64,000 bases of DNA from Candidatus Andeanibacterium colombiense (GTDB lineage Bacteria; Pseudomonadota; Alphaproteobacteria; Sphingomonadales; Sphingomonadaceae): positions 310,001 through 374,000 of the forward strand of contig CP119316.1 of the NCBI GenBank assembly GCA_029202985.1. Direction: 5' to 3'. Position 1 is the stretch's first letter, and each line of letters starts with the position of its first letter. The translations under genes were made by a program, and so were the position numbers. Shown piece after piece: positions 31,826 to 39,337 of the stretch. Below the pieces are notes generated by a model. It searched no databases. It worked only from the letters and a program-made list of their open reading frames with translations, and was not told the origin of the DNA.

Positions 31826-33235
31826 TCAGATATGCAGCGCCCGCCCGTAAGCGCCGAGCACGCTCTCATGCATCATCTCGCTCAGCGTCGGATGGGCGAA
31901 GATCGTGTTCATCAGCTCGGCCTCGGTGGTCTCGAGCGTCTTGCCGACGACATAGCCCTGGATCAGCTCGGTCACTTCGGCGCCGATCATATGCGCGCCG
32001 AGCAATTCGCCGGTCTTCGCGTCGAACACCGTCTTCACGAAGCCCTCGGCCTCGCCAAGTGCGATTGCCTTGCCGTTGCCGATGAAGGGGAAATTGCCGA
32101 CCTTGACCGTGTAACCGGCTTCCTTGGCCTTGGCCTCGGTCATGCCGACGCTGGCGATCTGCGGGTGGCAATAGGTGCAGCCCGGGATGTTGCCGCGGTC
32201 GAGCGGATGCGGATGGACCTCCTTGTTGCCCAGCTCCTGCGCGATCGCCTCGGCCGCGGTGACGCCTTCGTGGCTCGCCTTATGCGCCAGCCACGGGCCC
32301 GGTGCGCAATCGCCGATCGCCCACACGCCCTTGGTTTTCGTGCGGCCATAGCCGTCGATCTTGATGAAACCGCGGTCCATTTCGACCAGTCTGTCGATCC
32401 CGATGTTCTCGGTGTTCGGCACGATCCCGATCGCAACGATCACATGGCTGTATTCGCCCGAGGTGATCTTGCCGTCCTTGTCCTTGAGCTTGGCCGAGAC
32501 CCCCTTGTCCGAAACCTTGAGCTCTTCCAGCGCCGCGCCGGTGAGGATGTTCATCCCCTGCTTGGTCAGCGCCTTCTGGAGGAAGGTCGAGACGTCGGCG
32601 TCTTCGACCGGCACGATCCGGTCGAGCATTTCGACCACGGTAACCTCGGCGCCCATGTCGTTATAGAAGCTCGCGAACTCGATCCCGATCGCGCCCGATC
32701 CGATCACCAGCAGCCTGGTGGGCATTTCGGACGGGGTCATCGCATGGCGATAGGTCCACACCCGCTTGCCGTCGGCCGGAGCAAACGGCAGGTCGCGCGC
32801 GCGCGCGCCGGTCGCGACGATGATGTGCTTCGCGGTGAGGGTCTCGGTGCCCTTGTCGCTTTTGACTTCGAGCGTGTTGGCGCTCTTGAAGGTCCCGGTG
32901 CCCATGTGCACCGCGATCTTGTTCTTCTTCATCAGATGGGTGACGCCCTGGTTGAGCTGCTTCGCGACCCCGCGCGAGCGCTTGACCACCGCATCGAGAT
33001 CGGCGGTGATCTTCTCCGCGGCGAGCCCGTAATCCTTGGCGTGCTGCATGTAGTGGAAGATCTCGGCCGAGCGCAGCAGCGCCTTGGTCGGGATGCAGCC
33101 CCAGTTGAGGCAGATCCCGCCGAGCAATTCCCGCTCGACGATCGCGGTCTTGAGCCCGAGCTGCGCGCTCCGGATCGCGGCGACATAGCCGCCGGGGCCG
33201 GAACCGAGCACGATTACGTCGTATTGATCAGCCAT
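31826..33235 (-). CDS. lpdA: Dihydrolipoyl dehydrogenase (E3)
   Basis: 469 residues. FAD-binding GSGPGGYVAA, redox disulfide C42/C47 (GGICLNWGCIPTK), NAD-binding GSGAIGIEFASFY, second FAD motif GVWAIGDCAPGPWLAHKA, and the catalytic dyad in AHPTLSEMMHE. It reoxidises dihydrolipoyl groups of the pyruvate and 2-oxoglutarate dehydrogenase complexes. ATG 33235 has GGAGCG 6 nt upstream. That ribosome binding site lies beside the outermost repeat of the DUF559 cassette, whose reading frame overlaps lpdA by 8 nt. Confidence 0.97.
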   Translation of the reverse strand: MADQYDVIVLGSGPGGYVAAIRSAQLGLKTAIVERELLGGICLNWGCIPTKALLRSAEIFHYMQHAKDYGLAAEKITADLDAVVKRSRGVAKQLNQGVTHLMKKNKIAVHMGTGTFKSANTLEVKSDKGTETLTAKHIIVATGARARDLPFAPADGKRVWTYRHAMTPSEMPTRLLVIGSGAIGIEFASFYNDMGAEVTVVEMLDRIVPVEDADVSTFLQKALTKQGMNILTGAALEELKVSDKGVSAKLKDKDGKITSGEYSHVIVAIGIVPNTENIGIDRLVEMDRGFIKIDGYGRTKTKGVWAIGDCAPGPWLAHKASHEGVTAAEAIAQELGNKEVHPHPLDRGNIPGCTYCHPQIASVGMTEAKAKEAGYTVKVGNFPFIGNGKAIALGEAEGFVKTVFDAKTGELLGAHMIGAEVTELIQGYVVGKTLETTEAELMNTIFAHPTLSEMMHESVLGAYGRALHI

Positions 33236-33827
33236 TTGTCGCTCCGTTCGCCCCCTCTCCAAGCTTCGCTAGCCCGCGCGGCGGGCAAGCTTCGCTATCC
33301 TCTCCCGCGAGGGGAGAGCAGGAAGAGGAAGTCATGCCATTGAGAAGCCCCTCTCCCCTTGCGGGAGAGGGGTTGGGGAGAGGGGTTTCGAGCGCAGCGA
33401 GAACGGCTGTCGCGACCCCATCGGGATTGGTGAGGATATCGTTGTTCCAGAAGCGGAGTAGACGAAAACCTTGCCCCGTCAGATAGGCATCGCGCTGCGC
33501 ATCGGAAGGGCTTTCCGCATGTTGCGAGCCGTCCGCTTCGACGATCAGGCGGGCTTCGAAGCAGACGAAGTCGGCGATATAGCGATCGATCTGTTGCTGG
33601 CGCTTGAACTTCCGGCCCGAGAGCCGTTTGCCGCGCAGGATCGACCAGAGTTTGCGCTCGGCATCGGTCGGTTCACGGCGCATCCGTTTCGCGAGTGGAA
33701 GAAGGCTGCCCCCTCTCCTTCCCACCGCTGCGCGGCGGGCCCCTTCCTCCCCCGCGGGGGGGGAGGAGTTAAGCCCCTCTCCCCTCGCGGGAGAGGGGTT
33801 GGGGAGAGGGGGTTTTTCTTCCCTCAT
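33228..33827 (-). CDS. DUF559 endonuclease-like domain protein with repeat-encoded ends
   Basis: 199 residues from ATG 33827, which overlaps the thioesterase stop by ATGA. The recognisable DUF559 (Vsr-like PD-(D/E)XK fold) spans about residues 41-147: MRREPTDAERKLWSILRG, KFKRQQQIDRYIADFVC, LIVEADGSQHAE, GFRLLRFWNNDIL. Residues outside it are translated repeat DNA; the motif PLPNPSPARGEG appears at both ends. An internal ATG at 33683 (MRREPTD) may be the functional start. DUF559 proteins are presumed nucleases, biochemically little studied. The C-terminal repeat portion overlaps the lpdA start. Confidence 0.8.
   Translation of the reverse strand: MREEKPPLPNPSPARGEGLNSSPPAGEEGARRAAVGRRGGSLLPLAKRMRREPTDAERKLWSILRGKRLSGRKFKRQQQIDRYIADFVCFEARLIVEADGSQHAESPSDAQRDAYLTGQGFRLLRFWNNDILTNPDGVATAVLAALETPLPNPSPARGEGLLNGMTSSSCSPLAGEDSEACPPRGLAKLGEGANGATNG
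33250..33385 (+). repeat. Left composite repeat block flanking DUF559
   Basis: Contains, in order, GCCCCCTCTCC (33250-33260), a duplicated CAAGCTTCGCTA, GCGCGGCGGGC (33276-33286), a CTCTCCC-GCGA-GGGGAGAG hairpin and a 41-nt unit (33345-33385) beginning AAGCCCCTCTCCCC. That unit has a perfect 10-bp hairpin CCCCTCTCCC/GGGAGAGGGG followed by TTGGGGAGAGGGG. The same succession in the same orientation lies at 33708-33811. Confidence 0.85.
33708..33811 (+). repeat. Right composite repeat block flanking DUF559
   Basis: Contains GCCCCCTCTCC (33708-33718), GCGCGGCGGGC (33730-33740), a CCTCCCCC/GGGGGAGG-type hairpin and a 41-nt unit (33771-33811) that matches the left unit (33345-33385) with one mismatch. 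Orientation is the same as on the left, so the DUF559 domain (33386-33707) lies exactly between direct repeats. Confidence 0.85.
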
Positions 33828-34195
33828 GCATCCACCGGCCGCGGCCGCCCGTCATCGTCCACCGCGACGAAGGTGAACTTCGCCTCGGTAACCTTCACCG
33901 CATCGGCCGAGTGGCGCGGGCGGCGCCAGGCTTCGACGTCGATCCGCATCGAGGTGCGGCCGACATGCTCGATCGTGCAATAGACCGAGACCTCATCGCC
34001 CACCTTGACCGGTTCGAGGAACTGCATCCCGTCGATCGAGATCGTGACCGCCCTGCCCTTGGCTCGCAACGCGGCGACCAGGCCGGCGCCATTGTCCATG
34101 ATGCTGACCAGCCAGCCGCCGAAGATGTCGCCATAGGCATTGGCATCGCGCGGCATCGCGGTGACGCGGATCGCCGGATCGCGTGGTTCGGTCAT
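33824..34195 (-). CDS. Hotdog-fold acyl-CoA thioesterase
   Basis: 123 residues of the YciA type: AYGDIFGGWLVSIMDNGAGLVAA with the catalytic Asp in MDNGA, FLEPVKVGDEVSVYCTIEHVGRTSMRIDVEAW, and AKFTFVAVDDDGRPRPV. It hydrolyses acyl-CoA thioesters; chain length unknown. ATG 34195 is chosen because it begins just before the first strand. It lies between pdhC and lpdA on the same strand, so it may be read with the pyruvate dehydrogenase genes. Confidence 0.9.
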   Translation of the reverse strand: MTEPRDPAIRVTAMPRDANAYGDIFGGWLVSIMDNGAGLVAALRAKGRAVTISIDGMQFLEPVKVGDEVSVYCTIEHVGRTSMRIDVEAWRRPRHSADAVKVTEAKFTFVAVDDDGRPRPVDA

Positions 34196-34439
34196 GCGGC
34201 GAAGGCCCTGAGGGTTACACAAGCGACACGTGTATCATAGGCTGTCCGGCCGAATTCCACCTGCCTGCTCAATGATTTACGCCCCAAAGTGACAAATCCC
34301 GGGTTTTCGGAAATCGCGTAAGGATATTTCGCGAGGCTTGCCGGAACTATCCCGGCCGACAGGCTTCGCAAACCGACCGATGAGTGCCGAGTCGTCATGC
34401 GCAAGACCGTGACACAGCGAGCCGTTTGTAGGAAAGTTA

Positions 34440-35735
34440 TTACGCCACCAGCCCGAGCGGGTTCTCGACCAGTTGCTTGAACGCCTGCATCAGCTGCGCG
34501 CCGTCGGCGCCGTCGATCGCGCGGTGGTCGAAGCTGCCGGTCGCGCTCATCACGGTCGCGACCGCCAGCGCGCCATCGACCACATAGGGCCGCGGCTCGC
34601 CCGCGCCGATCGCCATGATCATCGCCTGGGGCGGATTGATCACCGCTTCGAACTGCTTGATCCCGAACATCCCCATGTTGGAGATGCTGGCGGTGCCGCC
34701 CTGGTATTCGTGCGGCTGCAATTTGCCGTCTCGCGCGCGGGCGGCGAGATCCTTCATCTCGGTCGAGATCTGCGACAGCGACTTGGTGCCGGCATCGACG
34801 ATGATCGGGGTGATCAATCCGCCGGGGATCGACACCGCGACCGAAATGTCGGCGCGGCTGAACTTGAGCAATTCGTCGCCCGCGAACTGGACGTTGCAGC
34901 TCGGCACGCGCAGCAGCGCCTTGGCCTGCGCCTTGATCAGCAGATCGTTGACCGACAGCTTCACACCGTCCGCTTCGAGCGCCGCGTTGAGCTCGCCGCG
35001 CAGCTTCAGGAGTTTGTCGAGCTGGATATCGACCGTGAGGTAGATGTGCGGAATCTGCTGCTTGGATTCGGTCAGGCGGCGCGCGATCGTTTTGCGCATG
35101 CCGGAAAGCTTTTCGACTTCGTGCGGGATGCCGAAGTCCTGCGCGGCGGCGGGCGTTGCCGCAGCGGGCTGCGGGGACGGAGCTGCGGCGGCACCGGGCT
35201 TCGCGCCTTCGACGTCGGCCTTGACGATGCGGCCATGCGGGCCTGAGCCCTGGATCGCGGCGAGATCGACGCCCTTTTCGGCGGCGATACGCTTGGCGAG
35301 CGGCGAAGCGAGCACACGCTCGCCTGCCGCACTCTTTGCCGCAGGAGCAGGAGGCGGCGTGGCTTTCTCTTGCGCCCCCGCGGAGGCGGGGGCCTCAGTC
35401 GGCTTGGCGGTTGGTTGCGTATCATCGCCCGAGGCCCCCGCCTTCGCGGGGGCACCGGTTTCGGCGGCCGGCTTCACGCTGGCCACATCCTCGCCGTCCT
35501 CGGCCAGGGTCGCGATCACCGTGCCGACCTTCACGCCTTCGGTCCCCTCGGGCACCGCGATATCGGCGATCGTGCCTTCGTCGACCGCTTCGAATTCCAT
35601 CGTCGCCTTGTCGGTTTCGATCTCGGCCATGATGTCGCCGGACTTCACCGTATCGCCGACCTTCACCAGCCAGCGCGAGAGCGTGCCCTCTTCCATCGTG
35701 GGGGACAGGGCAGGCATCTTGATCGCGATCGACAT
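34440..35735 (-). CDS. pdhC: Pyruvate dehydrogenase E2 (dihydrolipoamide acetyltransferase)
   Basis: 431 residues. One lipoyl domain (1-78; lipoylated K43 in ETDKATME), an Ala/Pro linker (about 88-140), a peripheral-subunit-binding domain (about 142-176; ASPLAKRIAAEKGVDLAAIQGSGPHGRI), a second linker, and the catalytic domain (about 205-431) with SFDHRAIDGADGAQ, catalytic H404/D408. Two palindromic repeats are embedded in frame in the first linker and encode APAKAGASG and EAPASAGAQ. It transfers acetyl groups to CoA; E3 is encoded by lpdA just downstream. Confidence 0.97.
   Translation of the reverse strand: MSIAIKMPALSPTMEEGTLSRWLVKVGDTVKSGDIMAEIETDKATMEFEAVDEGTIADIAVPEGTEGVKVGTVIATLAEDGEDVASVKPAAETGAPAKAGASGDDTQPTAKPTEAPASAGAQEKATPPPAPAAKSAAGERVLASPLAKRIAAEKGVDLAAIQGSGPHGRIVKADVEGAKPGAAAAPSPQPAAATPAAAQDFGIPHEVEKLSGMRKTIARRLTESKQQIPHIYLTVDIQLDKLLKLRGELNAALEADGVKLSVNDLLIKAQAKALLRVPSCNVQFAGDELLKFSRADISVAVSIPGGLITPIIVDAGTKSLSQISTEMKDLAARARDGKLQPHEYQGGTASISNMGMFGIKQFEAVINPPQAMIMAIGAGEPRPYVVDGALAVATVMSATGSFDHRAIDGADGAQLMQAFKQLVENPLGLVA
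35375..35452. repeat. Inverted pair of GC palindromes inside the pdhC linker
   Basis: CCCCCGCGGAGGCGGGGG (35375-35392) and CCCCCGCCTTCGCGGGGG (35435-35452), each with a perfect 7-bp stem and 4-nt loop. The flanks are inverted relative to each other (CCTCAG after the first; its reverse complement before the second). They keep the pdhC frame open. Same family as the copies at 36372 and 45025. Confidence 0.8.
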
Positions 35736-35907
35736 GGCGGAAGGAATTATCCCAAATGATGACTTTTACGTCCGCGTCTCTGGCCAATTTGGCGCGCCGG
35801 AGCAAGCCCGTCCTGCGCCTGGCGGGGATCGAATGCATCGTTTCTTGCGCGAAATCTCCTTTGGGCGGATACGGCTGACAGGGGCTAGGCCCGAGGAGAG
35901 GGGCTCG

Positions 35908-36357
35908 ATGCGCGTCTATCTGGTGATCATGGACGAAACCGACGAGGCGCGGGTCGCCTTGCGGTTCGCGTCGCGGCGCGCGGCCGGAACCGAGGGTTCG
36001 GTACATATCCTAGCGCTCGTCCCGCCGCAGGATTTCGTAGCTTTCGGCGGGGTCCAGGCGACGATCGAGCAGGAAGCGCGCGACCGCGCCGAGATGCTTG
36101 CCGCCAGCGCCGCGGGCGCGTTGCAGTCCGAAGGGGTCAAATTGCCGCTGATCTCGGTTCGCCAGGGCGAGAGCGACAAGGTCATCCGCGACTATCTCAC
36201 CGAGCATCCGGAGGTGGCTGCACTGGTATTGGGCGCGGCGACGGATGGGCCGGGTCCACTGGTCAGCCATTTCGCGTCGATTTCGGGGGGCCTGCCCTGC
36301 CCGCTGTTCGTGGTGCCCGGCGGATTGAGCGACGAAGAGATCGATCGGCTGAGCTGA
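35908..36357 (+). CDS. Universal stress protein family (UspA-like)
   Basis: 149 residues beginning MRVYLVIMDETDEARVALRFASRRAA, a single Usp alpha/beta domain with VHILALVPP near strand 2 and VAALVLGAATDGPGPLVSHF near the C-terminus. The usual ATP loop GxxGxxxxxxGS is altered, so ATP binding is uncertain. ATG 35908 has GAGGAGAG 8 nt upstream. Divergent from pdhC; the 172-bp gap holds no clear promoter that I could define. Confidence 0.85.
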   Translation: MRVYLVIMDETDEARVALRFASRRAAGTEGSVHILALVPPQDFVAFGGVQATIEQEARDRAEMLAASAAGALQSEGVKLPLISVRQGESDKVIRDYLTEHPEVAALVLGAATDGPGPLVSHFASISGGLPCPLFVVPGGLSDEEIDRLS

Positions 36358-36371
36358 TCGTCAAAGCCGGG

Positions 36372-36441
36372 CCCCCGCGCAGGCCGGGGGTCTCAGGCAG
36401 TCGGGCGTTCCGTTCGCGGCACGAGATCCTCGCCTTCGCGG
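36372..36441. repeat. GC palindrome pair between usp and rnr
   Basis: CCCCCGCGCAGGCCGGGGG (36372-36390) followed by TCTCAGG. A degenerate inverted copy (CTCGCCTTCGCGGGGA) lies around 36425-36441. It belongs to the same family as the pdhC-linker and 45025 copies. It sits between two convergent stops and may terminate transcription. Confidence 0.65.
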
Positions 36442-36445
36442 GGAA

Positions 36446-38719
36446 TCAGCGTTTCTTGCGCCCCTGGTGCCGGATATTCGCCGGCCGCCCGCGCTTGCCG
36501 GCGAGGAAGTTCCCCTGCTTGCGCTCGGGCGGCTTAGATCCGCGCCGTTCGATCGGTTGCCCCTCGGAGTCGAGCGTCTCGAACTTCAGCGCGCCGGTCA
36601 GCGGATTGGCCTCGGCCAGCTTGAGCTTCAGCCGGTCGCCGGTGGTGTAGCGCTGACCGGTCTTGTCGCCGACGAGCGCCTGGGCCTTCTCGTCATAGTG
36701 GTAATAATCGTTGCCGAGGGTCGAGACCGGCACCAGCCCGTCGCCGCCGAGCCCCAGGATCGTCGCGAAGAAGCCGAATTTCTGGACCCCGGTGATGCGG
36801 GTGTCGAAAGTCTCGCCGACCTTGCCCGAGAGCCAGGCGGCCATGTAGCGGTCGGTCGTCTCGCGCTCGGCCTCCATCGCGCGGCGTTCGAAGCCGGAAA
36901 TCGCCTCGCTGATCTTTTCGAGATCGTCACGGTCGCGGTCGGACAGGCCCGAACCCGGCGGCAGCTTCTGCGGCTGTGGCTGTTCCAGCCCGAAAGCGTC
37001 GACCAGCGCGCGGTGGACCAGCAGGTCGGAATAGCGCCGGATCGGCGAGGTGAAATGCGCATAGCTGCCCAGCGCGAGGCCGAAGTGGCCGGCGTTCTTC
37101 GGCCCGTAATAGGCCTGGGTCTGGCTGCGCAGCACCGCCTCCATCACCAGCGCCTTCTCGCCCTCGTCGGTGACGTCCTTGAGCATGCGGTTGAACAGCG
37201 TGGGCGTGATCACCTGGCCGAGCGCGAGGGTTTTATCCATCGTCTTGAGATATTCGCGCAGCGAAACCAGTTTCTCCCGGCTCGGCGGCTCGTGGATCCG
37301 GTAGACCACCGGACTGGTCTTGCTTTCGAGGGCCTTGGCCGCCGCGACATTGGCCGCGATCATGAATTCCTCGACCACCCGGTGCGCATCGAGCCGCTCG
37401 CGGATCGCGATTTCGGAAATGCGGCCCTTCTCGTCGAGCATCACCCGGCGTTCGGGCAGGTCGAGATCGAGCGGATCGCGCCGGCTGCGCGCCGCGTCGA
37501 GCACGGCCCAGGCGGCCCACAAATTCTTGAGATTGTCGTCGGCGGTCCCGTCGTCGATCGCCGCCTGCGCCTTCTCATAGGCGATGTTGGCCGCGATCCG
37601 TACCCGCGCGCGGGTGAAGCGCCAGCCGGTGAGCTTGCCGGTCTTGTCGATCTGGAGATGGCAGGCCATCGCCGCGCGGTCCTGGCCCTGCTTGAGGCTG
37701 CAGACATCGGCGCTGAGCACTTCGGGGAGCATCGGCACCACGCGGTCGGGGAAATAGACCGAATTGCCGCGCTTGCGCGCCTCGCGGTCGACCGCGCCGC
37801 CCGGCCGGACATAGAACGACACATCGGCGATCGCGACGATCGCATTGAACCCACCCTGCCCGTCGGGCTCGGCCCAGATCGCATCGTCATGGTCGCGCGC
37901 GTCGGCCGGGTCGATCGCGACGATCGGGATATGGCGCAGATCCTCGCGCTTCTCTTCCGACAAAGGCAGTTTCGCGGCCAGGTCGGCCTCGGCGATCGTC
38001 TCGCCCGCGAAGGCGAAGGGGATGTTGTACTTGGCGATCGCGATCAGGCTGAAGGCCTTGGGCGCAAGCGGATCGCCGAGCACCTGAACCACTTTCACGC
38101 CAGCGCGCGGCGAACGGCCCGCCGGCTCGGCCAGCACCAGTTGCCCGGCCTCCGCGCCGCCGAGATCGGCGATCGGCGAGGAATTGCGGATGCGCTTGTC
38201 GACCGGCGCGAGCCAGCCCTTCCCTGCCCCGTCGAGCTCGACCACGCCCATCAGCGATGCACCGAGCGACGGCAGCACCTTCATCGGATGCGCGATCCAG
38301 CCGGTACCGCTCTCCTCGGTGCGCGCGAGCACGCGGTCGCCGGTCTTGAGTGCGGCCTGCTTGCCGGGGCCCTTCTTGCGTTCGATCAGGCGGATGCGCG
38401 GCGGCGGGGTGCGATCGTCCGGATCCCAGTTGTCGGGCACCGCCAGCGCCTCGCCGTCGTCGATCTCGACAACCCGCAGCACGGTGACCTTCGGAATCCC
38501 GCCCATCTTGTGGAACGCGGTCTTCTTGCCGTCGATCAGGCCTTCGTCGGCCATGTCCTTGAGCAATTTCTTGAGGGCGATCTTCTCCTGCCCCTGAAGC
38601 CCGAAGGCGCGCGCGATTTCGCGCTTGCCGGCAGGCTTGTCCGAGGTCTGGATGAATTCGAGCACCTGCTCCTTCGTGGGCAGGCCCACGAACCTTGTGC
38701 TAACGGGGCGCTTGGGCAT
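36446..38719 (-). CDS. rnr: Ribonuclease R
   Basis: 757 residues; processive 3'-5' exoribonuclease that degrades structured RNA. N-terminal winged-helix (PTKEQVLEFIQTSDKPAGKREIARAFGL), cold-shock domains, the RNB catalytic domain with the acidic cluster IDPADARDHDDAIWAE and FTSPIRRYSDLLVHRAL, an S1 domain (FDTRITGVQKFGFFATI), and a basic tail (PANIRHQGRKKR). A full-length member. Confidence 0.97.
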   Translation of the reverse strand: MPKRPVSTRFVGLPTKEQVLEFIQTSDKPAGKREIARAFGLQGQEKIALKKLLKDMADEGLIDGKKTAFHKMGGIPKVTVLRVVEIDDGEALAVPDNWDPDDRTPPPRIRLIERKKGPGKQAALKTGDRVLARTEESGTGWIAHPMKVLPSLGASLMGVVELDGAGKGWLAPVDKRIRNSSPIADLGGAEAGQLVLAEPAGRSPRAGVKVVQVLGDPLAPKAFSLIAIAKYNIPFAFAGETIAEADLAAKLPLSEEKREDLRHIPIVAIDPADARDHDDAIWAEPDGQGGFNAIVAIADVSFYVRPGGAVDREARKRGNSVYFPDRVVPMLPEVLSADVCSLKQGQDRAAMACHLQIDKTGKLTGWRFTRARVRIAANIAYEKAQAAIDDGTADDNLKNLWAAWAVLDAARSRRDPLDLDLPERRVMLDEKGRISEIAIRERLDAHRVVEEFMIAANVAAAKALESKTSPVVYRIHEPPSREKLVSLREYLKTMDKTLALGQVITPTLFNRMLKDVTDEGEKALVMEAVLRSQTQAYYGPKNAGHFGLALGSYAHFTSPIRRYSDLLVHRALVDAFGLEQPQPQKLPPGSGLSDRDRDDLEKISEAISGFERRAMEAERETTDRYMAAWLSGKVGETFDTRITGVQKFGFFATILGLGGDGLVPVSTLGNDYYHYDEKAQALVGDKTGQRYTTGDRLKLKLAEANPLTGALKFETLDSEGQPIERRGSKPPERKQGNFLAGKRGRPANIRHQGRKKR

Positions 38720-38786
38720 CGAACGGCGATAGTGCTAATCCCTCCCCACGTCACTGACGGAATCGTTGATACGAGGAGAGGCCCCG

Positions 38787-39209
38787 ATGCGGCATTATTT
38801 GATCGTCGGCTTGATCGGGACCCTCGCCGCCGCCGCGCTTACGGCGGAAGCTCCCGCGGAAGTCCCGTCGCGCTTCGAACTGGGGCTGGACTGCGCCGCG
38901 GCCGCGACGGTTTCCACCATGCTGCTGAAGCAGACCAAGGCGCCGGCGGCGATGCAGGAATCATACGCCTCGACCCTCGCGTCGGTCGGCGGAATGCTGC
39001 ACGATCTCGCACCCGCCGCGGGCATGACGGACGCGCAGGTCGATCTGGAAATCACCCGGCGGAGCAACGTGCTGGTCGACAGCCTCAACGCCACCCCGGA
39101 CGATGGCTATCAGGCGGCGGTGTTGAAGCAGGTTTCGCTGGAGCCCGATGGCGGCATGGGCGCCTGCACCACACTGCTGAACGAAGTACGCATCGAAAAG
39201 AAGCCCTAA
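38787..39209 (+). CDS. Secreted small protein of unknown function
   Basis: 140 residues. MRHYLIVGLIGTLAAAALTAEAPAEVP is a plausible signal peptide. The mature part is helical, with one Cys near the start (GLDCAAAATVS) and one near the end (MGACTTLLNEV), which could form a disulfide. ATG 38787 has CGAGGAGAG upstream. No family recognised. Divergent from rnr; the 67-bp gap contains a short GTCACTGAC dyad. Confidence 0.75.
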   Translation: MRHYLIVGLIGTLAAAALTAEAPAEVPSRFELGLDCAAAATVSTMLLKQTKAPAAMQESYASTLASVGGMLHDLAPAAGMTDAQVDLEITRRSNVLVDSLNATPDDGYQAAVLKQVSLEPDGGMGACTTLLNEVRIEKKP

Positions 39210-39337
39210 GCCGCGCCGGCCCGCCCCGCGCAAAGTCGTTCGCCCGCGCGCACCGGCCTTTCGTCGATTGACCCTTGCCCGGCAGACGGCATAGTGGCCG
39301 CTGGTTGCACGCGATACCACACAGGGGACTCCACTTC

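Noticed and set aside
33250..33811. Repeats around DUF559 as a CRISPR array
   Set aside because: Only two composite copies, separated by a coding domain, with no regular short spacers and no cas genes.
34192..34404. 70-residue minus-strand ORF in the gap between pdhC and the thioesterase gene
   Set aside because: No ribosome binding site, no recognisable family, composition unlike neighbouring genes; it would also overlap the thioesterase start. Treated as non-coding leader.
38725..38745. AGTGCTAA near the rnr start as a CIRCE (HrcA) half-site
   Set aside because: The second half-site at the required 9-bp spacing is absent.
36467..39271. 934-residue plus-strand ORF opposite rnr
   Set aside because: Low-complexity Arg/Asp/His/Leu-rich translation typical of the antisense frame of GC-rich genes; rnr on the other strand is a full-length, motif-complete gene.
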